64,000 nt of DNA from Neurospora crassa OR74A (taxonomy: Eukaryota > Ascomycota > Sordariomycetes > Sordariales > Sordariaceae): the NCBI RefSeq assembly GCF_000182925.2, contig NC_026507.1:434001-498000 (forward strand). Reading direction: 5' to 3'. Below the pieces are notes generated by a model. That model saw only the letters and a program-made list of their open reading frames with translations. It was not told the DNA's origin and ran no database searches. A program made the position numbers and the translations under genes. Of the stretch, positions 32,302 through 41,991 are shown in pieces; position 1 is the stretch's first letter; the number at the start of each line of letters is the position of its first letter.

Positions 32302-32959
32302 TTTCTCTTGGTTCTGAGTTGCAAGGAGCACGGCCAAGAGGTACCTTATGTACCTACCCACCCGGTGCAAGGTTGTGGGAAGGAGGGATGGAAGGAGGAT
32401 CAGTAGGTTGGCTGCCTGGTTGGGGTATAGAGTAGACGGGAGGAAAGGAAGGAAGGCAGCGATAGCGTTGACTCCAGGCGACAATGATTTCCTTGAAGGG
32501 AAATGAACACCCCCACCGCTGACAACCGCTGACAAGAAAAGAAAATGAAACAAGCTAACTGATACCCATGGCAGAGACGATTTTCCAGGCAAGGCAAGGA
32601 AAAGAGAGTGAGTAAACGCATCACCGATAAGTGCCCCCACAGGTAACTGAGGTTTTATATCGCAAATTTCACCAAATTCAACCTTGGTACCATGCTTACG
32701 ATCCATAATTAACACTGATATTTTATCAAAGATAGACTACCTAAATCACCCACCGTAGTACAGCCCCATGAGGTGCAAAGAAATGAAATAAAAAGAGTCA
32801 AAATCAACAAACAGTAGGTACATGGCCTTGCTTCCAGCTCCAACACCACCCACCTCGCCACCATCGTAAATGGCCCAGCATTTCTTTTTCTCTCTTTCAG
32901 CGGCGTGAAGCCATGGTACTCTCCTCATCAGATGAGATACGTCCGTACCTACCTACATT
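32302..32959. other. intergenic, no gene seen
   Basis: About 660 bases between the tRNA-like locus and the 3' end of the acidic-tail gene. It holds a GGAAGGA-rich patch near 32377 and nothing else recognised. Confidence 0.5.
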
Positions 32960-34131
32960 TCAACCCGCAAAGGTCCAGTCCACTTCACCCTCCTGGCGAC
33001 GACCCGTCGTCTCGCCGCCATCTTCCATGTCAGAGTCAAGAAGGTCGAGATCGGCATCCTCCTCCTCCTCCTCCTCTTCTTCGCTACTCATTCGATCAAG
33101 TTCTTTCTGCAGCAGTTCCATGAGTTTGTCCTGCGTGTTATCAAGGACTTTCTTTACTATCTGAATTGCGTTGTGGGGTCTGGTCAGTCCAGCCTTTTTC
33201 CTTGAATTCTTTAGTAGAAAGGATTTATAACGAAACGAAAACTGTGTTTGTCAATTACCTTGTCTCTGAGCAACTTCTTGGCTCGCAAGTAATCGCAGAC
33301 ATGCTCGATTCCATACTCGTCCATCACTTTGGCCATCTGCGGGGAGAGTTCGCAGCCCGGGTGAGCGGGGATGGGAGGAGGGACGAGGACGGTTCCATCG
33401 GGTCCGGTTATCGTTCTCGTCGTGGTGGTGGCGCCCGCGCCCGTACCTGTGGTAGTGATGGTGGTTATCGTGAGGCCTGTGGATCCCGCCGCTGTCGTGC
33501 CCGTACTCCTGGTCTCGGTGACGATCTGGGGTTGCTGCAGGGCTGCTGGCGCTTCAGGTATAAGTGCGGGAATATGGGGTATTTGGTTAGCGCCCGTGTC
33601 TGCTAAGGGGAGGCCGGCGTAGTGTTGAGCCAGAAAGTCCTTTTCGGACTGCGGATGATGAGGTAGGTAAGTGCGTTTAGTCTGTCCTCGGCCTCCATAA
33701 CCATGTATGCATGGCCTGTTTTGACATTGGAGTTCCTGGGTGTGGGCGTGGTGGACGTGGGTTGAAACCGGCAGACCTCTGTTCATTCCGATTGCGTCGT
33801 CGTACATGAGCTCGGCTTGTCCGGGCGGTGTTGGAAGAGGAGTGATGCCCGCGATCAAGTCATGGGGATGTTGGCCCCAATCGTATGACAATGATAGTTG
33901 AAGCTCTTGAACCCTCCTGGCTCTTTCCAGAAGGATGTCGTTGATGCTCATGACCTCAGCCATACGCGGTTGGGGAGCGGTTACAGCAGCCCGTGTTGAG
34001 CCAGCACATCTGGTCGAAGAGGCCGGCACGGGGACGAATGTGTGCGGGACTAGAGGAGCATGGTCGGACTTCTTGTATCGTTCAAAAGCCCGACCATTGA
34101 TAAGGACGTGCTCACGCGTGGGGCGGTCCAT
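32960..34131 (-). CDS. unknown protein with disordered middle and acidic C-terminus
   Basis: Exons 34131-33259 and 33160-32960 join in phase 0 over a 98-base intron (donor GTAATT, branch CTGAC, acceptor TTCAG) to give 357 residues. I do not recognise the family. The N-terminal half has a basic start, a MAEVMSINDILLERARRVQEL helix around 57-77 and Pro/His-rich stretches. Residues of about 205-265 are Thr/Gly-rich low complexity. A conserved-looking segment, CELSPQMAKVMDEYGIEH to RAKKLLRDK, ends exactly at the intron. The second exon adds IVKKVLDNTQDKLMELLQKELDR (predicted helix, possibly coiled coil) followed by eight Glu and an Asp-rich tail. No signal peptide or membrane segment. A nuclear or scaffold role would be a guess. 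Its layout (disorder, short helical domain, phase-0 intron, helical tail) resembles the two Myb-like genes downstream. Confidence 0.75.
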
Positions 34132-36154
34132 CGAGGCTGGTGCTGCATTCAGATCTGTTGGATGTCGTTTCTATGGCTTTGGTTTCCAAAACTGTCCGTC
34201 TCTCGCCTTATGGGTACGTGATCCGGATTGGGTTGTGGCGGAAGAGAAGAACAGGTGGACGTGTAGCGGTCTGAGATCCGTTCCTATGAGGAAAGTCTTG
34301 AAGGAGCTAACAACTAGCCTGTAAAGACTGATGATATAGAGGTAAGAACGTGATGTGAAGACGAGAATGAGGCAATCAAGGCAACTCAAATCGGGGATTC
34401 CCTCAATCTTTTATTATTCTCCCTCAGTCTATCTCGGTGAGGTCCTAACTCTTGATCCTCTGCACAGGGACAATCGCTGACAGCTCTGACCAAAGCCTTT
34501 GTCACATCAGGAGATAACTCGGCAACCTACTACGACATCAGACCCTGGACAAGTGTTACCAGAACTGCTTGGTAGGGGCCATTCTCCGGAATGTGATTGC
34601 GCCGTTGGCGTTGAGGCTCTGGTGCGGACACCATCTCCTGGGCTGCAATTGTTCCAGTTTATCCTTTCTGGTACGCAATCTCCACTCCATGTTCTGCCAT
34701 TTGCCCAAGGGTAAAGTAGGCAGGGACTGATATTGGCAAGAGGCGTATCTGTCATTCCATGGAATTCCGTTTCAGTTGCATGAGAGTCACAATGGAAAAG
34801 AAAAAGATAACATGACGCTTGAGGGATTGCAACCTTTAGCAGCGGGAAAGGTGTAGGGATCCGCGTAGCGCCGCACCGAGCATCATGCATGCTGCAATGG
34901 GAGAAGACATGCCTAAAATAAGAAACAAAGGGTTCACTTTGGGTGTAACGTCAAGCGTTTTGGTTTTTGATACAGTATTCAAGGCTTCAAGCCTGGCTCC
35001 GAGCCAAGTTCCCATGCAAGTACATATGCCGGCCCGGGGGACCGGGGGTTGCTGACACAGGGCAACGGGCCCCCACCCAGGCTTAAAGCCAGCCATAGGT
35101 CCCACCAAACCATCCGTCCACTCAATTCCCCAGCATTATGCAGCATATCGATGCCTGCATGTGCTTGGCTTGAAGCCATGCTCGAAGCCTAGGGATTCTG
35201 CGGGCGTTGTGCCAGCGACCCTGACCAGACCGCAATTGCCTGGATTCGTCGTACAACTCGGAGGATTGGTGGGCTTGTGATTTGCTGGGCTTCAAGCCCG
35301 GAAGGCCGCCGGATGATCACCTCGGTAGGTAATTCGCACCGATGATTCGCTCCGACGGAGTGATGGTATCATATATCTACCTCTAGAGGTACCTACTGGC
35401 CGGGCGATTGGTGCTGACATCGAATACTTCTACACTCATAGTCACCTACGCACCCAGCTCGACAGCTCGAAGCCGCGAACACCGACGCCCGGCTAGAATG
35501 CGACAGCTGCTAGGAGGCTCGGCCAGCAGGGCACTTCGGTCATTTGCTGGCGGCGGTGGTGTGCTGATTGTGCCGCTGGATAGCATGTCAGGCTGCTCTT
35601 CGGCAAGCTGGATGACTCTCTAAAGGTACTCACTCATTCGATGAATTTGGACCTCGGTAATATTCGTCAATTCACCTACATAACAGAGTGCCGAACCGTA
35701 GGTAAAATGCGTCCGCGGTTTTGGTTCCTGCTCAATTCGGCGACCAATGCATTCAGACCTAGTGCCCGCTCCACTCCTTGACAGTTAGGTATCAACTGCG
35801 GACTGACGCCTTGTCAAAAAGCAAGTAGGCTGGGCCATCAAGCGGCTCTGTTGGCCAAATGAACAGAGGCAAGACAGCAGCCTTCCTACCTCAAGCTTGG
35901 ATCGTAAGTTTCCAGGATGGGGAACGGGGAGAATCGGCATCCACTCACTGACGACGTTGGCATGGTGCCTGATTTATCTCCAATCCGCTTGATATATGAA
36001 TTCTAGCCTGGCCCCCTTCTACGAGATCATGACATGAACGCAAACATCAAATTCAAAACAAGACCCAGCTCATAACTTTACAATTCCCAAATACTTACTT
36101 GAAAATACTTACTTGAATCTTTAAGGCAAGAAGGAGACCGGGAGGCCAGTTGTG
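34132..36154. other. divergent intergenic region with palindrome array
   Basis: About 2 kb between two divergently transcribed genes. No gene recognised. The notable content is the four spaced GGCTTNAAGCC palindromes between 34983 and 35298, listed separately, and CTCTAGAGGTACC words near 35380. Confidence 0.6.
34983..35298. repeat. four spaced GGCTTNAAGCC palindromes
   Basis: The 11-base palindrome GGCTTNAAGCC occurs at 34983-34993 (N=C), 35080-35090 (N=A), 35167-35177 (N=G) and 35288-35298 (N=C). Start-to-start distances are 97, 87 and 121 bases. A half-matching CTCGAAGCC is at about 35181. The surrounding sequence is not itself repeated, so these are separate sites and not copies of a longer unit. 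They lie between the acidic-tail gene and Myb-like gene A. Confidence 0.8.
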
Positions 36155-37203
36155 ATGGCGCCCACGGGGGACGAGACCTACATCGATGGCCGCTTCACCG
36201 AAGATGACGGCCAGTTCATTCCCGCATTGGGAGGATCCTCCCCGCCGCCCGCATACGATGTGGCAGTGGCTGAGAGAGTTCATCGAGCTCCAGCTTCCCA
36301 TCGTCTGGATCAGAATCCTCAAATTATTCCTGCTTTTCCAACGCCTCAGTATGGGACTCAAGACCAGGGACACATCAGCTCCTTCTCCCCCAATTTCGCC
36401 CACGGCGGATATGCGGCCGTGATTTCTGGGACTGGAATGGCTGAGATGGCTTGGGCACCGGGTCTAATCGTCCAGGGGCCAAGCCCCCCGCCATCACATC
36501 ATTCAGCACAGTCAGTTCAGGTCAGCCACAATCCGAGCACTCTTTCATCGCCCATTCTTAATTCACCCGCTCAACAATCGACAAAATCTACAGCACCCAC
36601 GAATTCCAAAGATACATGGACTCCGGAGCAGAATCGATTCATCCTCCGGCTCGACAAAGTCGAAGGAAAATCCCTTCAGGAAATCTCCGATGCTCTCAAG
36701 CATGTGTTCCACGTGGAGAGAGATGCCGACACGATTGCGAGACAACTAGCATTTTTGCGGGCAAGAGGCAAAGCGTGGAGTGACGACGTGAGTTTTGTTT
36801 ACCATTGCATTCCGGACAAACTTAGTCAGTCATGCTGGTGGTCAACTGGCCATGGCGCTAACAACCACAGCAACTCAAACAAGCAATAGCAAAGACCATA
36901 CAACAGCTAAGCACAACAATGTTTCAAGAACAGCTGTCTGTTACAGAAAACTTGGGCAGCATTCAACAACCTGACAGCACTACAACCTCCACCGACACCC
37001 CCACTGCAATAAATGACGAGCAACTGGCTGATGTTGGGTTGGCTGTGCGTCTGGAGCTGGAGCAGAGGCTAAGGGGCAGTTTAGTCGGTGCCAATTTGGA
37101 GCAGAGAATGTTGAGTGAGCAGAGGGAGCGGAATGCCGAGTACAACGCTATGATGACGATGGATTTTGGAAAGGACTCAATTGAGGATTATGAGATTATT
37201 TGA
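36155..37203 (+). CDS. Myb/SANT-like DNA-binding-type protein A
   Basis: Exons 36155-36787 and 36871-37203 join in phase 0 over an 83-base intron (GTGAGT, branch GCTAAC, CACAG), giving 321 residues. Residues 1-150 are Pro/Ser/His-rich and probably disordered. Residues of about 152-211 form a helix-turn-helix of Myb/SANT or homeodomain-like type: DTWTPEQNRFILRL, then EGKSLQEISDALKHVFHV, then DADTIARQLAFLRARGKAW. The intron falls right after this domain. The second exon encodes helical segments with an acidic end (DFGKDSIEDYEII). A GTG directly before the ATG is ignored. It has a same-strand paralogue at 40771-41991 with the same plan. A nuclear, DNA-binding role is inferred from fold pattern only. 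I do not recognise a named family. Confidence 0.75.
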
Positions 37204-40200
37204 GATCGTGACCGGGGGTTTGATTTCCTTTTTTTTTTTTCTGGTTCCGATTCGATTCCTTTCTTGCTCTCGCTTTTTGTCTTGATGGCTCTTTCTTTTC
37301 TACCTACTCCTTGTAGTTATTGCTGTGTTTTTTTTTTCTTCATGATAGTTAGAGATCACGCATTAAATCTTTTGGTTCTCGCGCTTGAGTCTAGGGTACA
37401 TGATCGGTCTGGGCACTGGGTATCAATGGTTCTTGGGTGGCTTGGCAGGCGGGTTGTCTTCCGTAAAGACAAGGGCATAGGGCACGGCATAAAGCAATCT
37501 TCAACATACGTAGCATGTAAATACTAGAACTTTGATGAATGTACAGGGTCTGCTAGAAAGAGACAAAAGCATCACGATCGATCGATCAAGCACCACCTCC
37601 TTTGGCTTTGAACCTAGAAGGCTGTGCTGTCAGTTATGTTCCATGGAGGCAAAGCAGCCAGTCACACGATTGGACATAAGACTGGGTTGTCTGTTAGTTT
37701 GGTTCTTCCGACGGGTCAAAACAAGGGTAGAACAAGGCCAGCCTAGGGACTTCATTGGCATCAGGTAGGTAGAGAATAATTCCCGTCGTGGTTCGTCAAT
37801 GACTTGGGGCTATCAACACCACAGAAGCACCTCTCTATCCCCTTCAGAACACAAGTTACTAATTTACTATATCCATTCCCGAGACTTCCGACTGCTTTCT
37901 CAAGTCTGGTGGTAAGCTCTGGGCTTTTCCTAGACCAAACCAAGAAACAAACCAGGGCTGGATTATACATGATGAATTATTGGGTATTCCCCCTGACACC
38001 TTATGCTGACGTGTATGCATGTTCGCTGTGCACGAAATCATGGGCCAGACGCAGCTGGCCCCGGAGCTTCGATGCCAGAACGGGACGTGGCATCCATTGG
38101 ACGTCACATGAAAAATGCTTCGTTGGGGTTTGCCATGTGGTTGTGGGAAAATGGGGGGAATTGGGGAGCAGATTTTAGTGGTGGTTGTTAATGAAGAAAC
38201 CCCGAAGGAGCCCGCTTACCAGACATCCAGTACCCCTTGTATGGAGGTCATCGCGATGAGTGCCGTGGTTACCTAGGTGTTGGCAATTGACACTGGCAGG
38301 TGTCAAGGGTGCATGCGTGCTGCACTTTAAAAAAATGTGTTACCGTCCTGCTAAGGTAACGTCGCTGTACATACTAACTTGGTTTAGGGGAGTGCACTAA
38401 CACTTATTCAAACGCAGTGGCCCCACACCGCATTTCCCCTGGAACTGTCAAACGCTTGTACAAATTTGATTTGCTGTTCATCCAACCTTTAGTGTACGGA
38501 ATGGATCCACTTTCAACGTCCTCCGTTTCTTCAGACACTCCCTCCGGACATACCTTACCCGGCAACCAAAAGGAAGCGTTCGCAGATCGGTCGGTATCAG
38601 TTGAACAGGCTAGCATCTGTTATTCCTAACAGGTCTCTTCGCGGGGTAGGCTTGAAAAGATCCCGGTTCCTACGCTGTGGCGAGCGAGAGTCATCCGGTT
38701 GGCTGAGAGGCTGTACGGCTGGTCCGCAGATGGCGCCTGGTGGCGCGGCCATTGACACTACTCTACACGTGTAGTCAGTCTGGGATCCGTCCGAAGAGAG
38801 CGGGCGGGCGGAGCAGTGCACATTGCCTTTCTGGGCCGCGGCCAGCATGAGCTACGTTGAGTAAGTACCGACTACCTGCTTTGAATCGCATGTTCAGAAT
38901 CCAGGATAAGGCGAACAGAGTGAAGGACAGGGACAGTCCAATAAGCTTCACTCAGCCACAATAAAGTAGAGAAAGTATCATTGGCCAGTTGGAACTGGGC
39001 ATGATTTCTTTGGCTCGGTGAGCCAAAAGCACGATTTGGACCACCGAAGCCGACGACGAAAGCAACCATCAACAACAACAGATACATACCATCACGGTAA
39101 CCACGGAAACCAGCCCCGGGAGAACCCAGCGGCCCAGCGAACCCGACCTTTCGCAGCGCCTCTGAAAGATGGCACTCGCTGACAAGCTATCTTCACACGC
39201 GCAAAGCCTGAGTCGGCTGTCAGTCAAGCCGGTAACACAGCTAGGTAGGTGTTCGCCCCCTCCCTGTCCACACCCCGAGGCCCCATTCTCCGCCAATTGG
39301 ATGGACCCAGCACCTTCTCATCACATGCAGCATATCGCAAACAGTGTGCTATCCATGTTCTTACGCTGCAGATATACAAACTACAAATTGGCGAGACTTG
39401 GAGCTTTCAATTCCCGGTGTGATAGGAGCAACTAACACAATGAAAGGCCAGACGCCCTTACTCGGCGAAGATGACATAATGTACAGCATTCAATTGCCAA
39501 CTCACACTTTGAGGCCGCGGCTCAACATCAGACCATCTCGTCAATTATCCGCTTCCTTCCTAGCCAATCCGTTCAACGAGATCAATAGTCCGCACAGTCG
39601 GCTGTCGGTGCTGTCGGTGCTTGTGAACACACATGAGGCTTTCTGAAATTACGTGTCGCCCCTAGTTCTCCGTATATTTGGCCCCTCGTCCTCCTGAGCC
39701 ACGTTATGTAAGAAACCTTCATGCGGTGCGATAAGAGCTAATCGATAATGCACAATGACGGATAGGCGGTAATGGCTCACGGGAAAAGAGATGGGCAAGG
39801 AGGATTGGCAACACTCAATCATCTAAAACTGGATAGGTACCTCGCAAGGCAGATTAGACTCCCAATCGAAGCACACTACCTCTCTGCCTGGCGCCCGAAA
39901 GATGAAAGTCAGGTACCGGATCCCCCGAACTATCCTTTCTACTTCTCGCCCATCTGCCATTTGTCTTTCCCCTGCTTTAGCACCGCACATGAGTTCGTGT
40001 AACACTGACCTCCTTTCTCATTTGTCCGCTTTAGATCGGGTATCTGATAACGAGCGAGACTCGCAACGACAGTACCGGAATCCAGATGTCAGAAGTTGGG
40101 TTCTACCTCGTAAAAAGTAGACAGTGGAGCCTTTTTGGCTTGATGCCGGCACATTGCCTGCTCATGAGCGGTGTATAGTCCCTAGAGGTAGGTTTTCCAT

Positions 40201-40770
40201 CAGCGGGCGTGCTACTAAAGGTGCAGCAGGAAGATCGAATCGGCTATATAAGCGGGCATTCCCAAACTCACACCTCCCGGATCTTCTGTTCTCCTCCGTC
40301 TAATTGTTTTCACCAGAACATTGCGAGGTCCCTTCTCACGCTTCAGGGGCTTATCTTGATCCGTGGCCTACCTCGCATTCTTTTCGCTTCATTCACATCG
40401 GTCCTGTTCATATTCTATCTCCACTTGGACTTTTCTTCAACTTTGCTGCACAACTGGGTTTCAGGAGGCGTCCCGACCAGGTGGCATTTGCACCTGCGGC
40501 GTCATCCTCACCCGCTGTCTCGTGCACTTTGATCTTTCAGCTTGTCAAGAACCAAACAGCTTCAAGTGTCACTCACACACTCCAACCCCGTGTCGAATTA
40601 CCACAACGGCCGCTGATCATATCTCTTCATGCTTTCATACTTTTCTCTTTTGGCACTCAGAAATATCCCTTAGCCCGTCTTTCACATTGGCGCAAAGGTC
40701 CCGCGAAGTCCTTTCGTTCATCAGCAAGACTTTATTTACCTCATTATCTCCCAGCCAATACGGAGCAGCA
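37204..40770. other. 3.6 kb between the Myb-like pair, no gene seen
   Basis: All frames of 60-124 codons start at non-ATG codons or lack motifs. T-rich 3' flank at 37229-37340. The right end, from about 40250, is the promoter and pyrimidine-rich leader of Myb-like gene B; the frame of that gene is open upstream to 40363 but has no ATG. Confidence 0.5.
40245..40251 (+). promoter_or_regulatory. TATA-like box upstream of Myb-like gene B
   Basis: TATATAA about 520 bases above the ATG at 40771. If used, the 5' leader would be long and CT-rich, which fits the sequence between. Confidence 0.35.
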
Positions 40771-41991
40771 ATGTCGCCTAGCCAGTCTCAGAGTGAGGTA
40801 CAGGATGACCAAGATGAAAGTGCCCCCGAGCCCCAACAACCAAGGACAAGCGCACCTTCACACTACCAGGCCGTGTCCTTCTTTGCTGGTACCATGCCAA
40901 ACGCCTTCGACTGGCAACAACGGCAGATTGGGAGCGCACAATCCGGTGCCATGGGCCAGTTTACTTCTCCATATAATACCTTGGAGGCACCTGGATTTGA
41001 TCAAAATCTCAACATGACTCGTCCCTCCATCACTTCGCCCTATACAGCACAAGTCCAACCCGCCTACCCGTCTCCTGTCATGCAGCATCCCGCCTTTCAG
41101 GCACAGGCTGTATTCGGGATGTCTGCAGGTACACATGCAGCACAAGCATCTCACTCTCCCCTGCACTATCAGTCTGGGGTCGACCCTTCGCTGCAGCAGG
41201 TCCACCACAACGTCTTCTCACCCAATCAATCCATACCCGGTATGCCAGCCACTGGGTTCCAACTCAACAACAACAACAGTCACAACTTTATGGACCACAA
41301 CCACTTCATTGTCCCGCCGATGGGCCCATCTATGCCCAGTACCTATCCAGAAGTCCCACAGCCCAACGACGCGGCACTACCAGCCAATACAAACAGCTGG
41401 ACAACACCACAAGACGATCTGGTTCGTCGCCTCAAACACGAGAAGAAGAAGGTGGCGCAAATCAAGGAGGAGCTGAAAAGGGAGTTCGGCGTGGTGAGAT
41501 CGGGAAATGCCATTTCGAAGCGGTGGAAGCAGATCATGAAGAAGGATAGCGAGGAGGTAAGTTCACTTTTCTACTTTCTCTCCCTCTTTCCCTTTCTCTT
41601 TTTCCCTCTCTCTTACCCTCCAGCTCTCTTTCACTCTCTCTGTAACCCTCCTTCACTATTATCACGCACTGATATCCAGGTACCTTGCCATCAATTCTCC
41701 CCCCCCCCCCCCTCTTTCCCGATCCCAGTTTAGTATCTAACATCCGCCCCCGGAAAACAGGAATCGAAGGCCTTAATACAAAACGTCTTACCGCCTCCGA
41801 CTCAACTCCAAATGCTTCACACCGGGCTACTCAATGCCATCCCCGAGTACGCAAGCGCGCAGCACGATCCGCAGACGGCCTTGCTCATCAGCGAGATCCA
41901 AGAGGACTTCCAAAAGGGGTTCACCAAGCTGGTTGAGATGTGCGTGTTGAAGGTGCAGAAGGTGTTGAGGCATGGGGGGGCGAATCTCTGA
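40771..41991 (+). CDS. Myb/SANT-like DNA-binding-type protein B
   Basis: Exons 40771-41556 and 41761-41991 join in phase 0 over a 204-base, very pyrimidine-rich intron (GTAAGT, branch TCTAACA, AACAG), giving 338 residues. Residues 1-205 are Gln/Pro/Ser/His-rich and disordered. Residues of about 207-260 form the helix-turn-helix NSWTTPQDDLVRRLKHEKKK, QIKEELKREFGV, SGNAISKRWKQIMKK. The intron sits directly after it, as in gene A. The second exon encodes a helical, Leu-rich tail (LLISEIQEDFQKGFTKLVEMCVLKVQKVL) that could mediate dimerisation. The start is the first ATG of the frame. The intron contains a C14 run and an internal CAG|GTACCT that could act as a stepwise splice site. Function is inferred to be nuclear; no named family recognised. 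Confidence 0.75.

Noticed and set aside
40363-40770. Open frame continuous with and upstream of Myb-like gene B
   Set aside because: No ATG lies in it. The sequence is pyrimidine-rich, consistent with a 5' leader.
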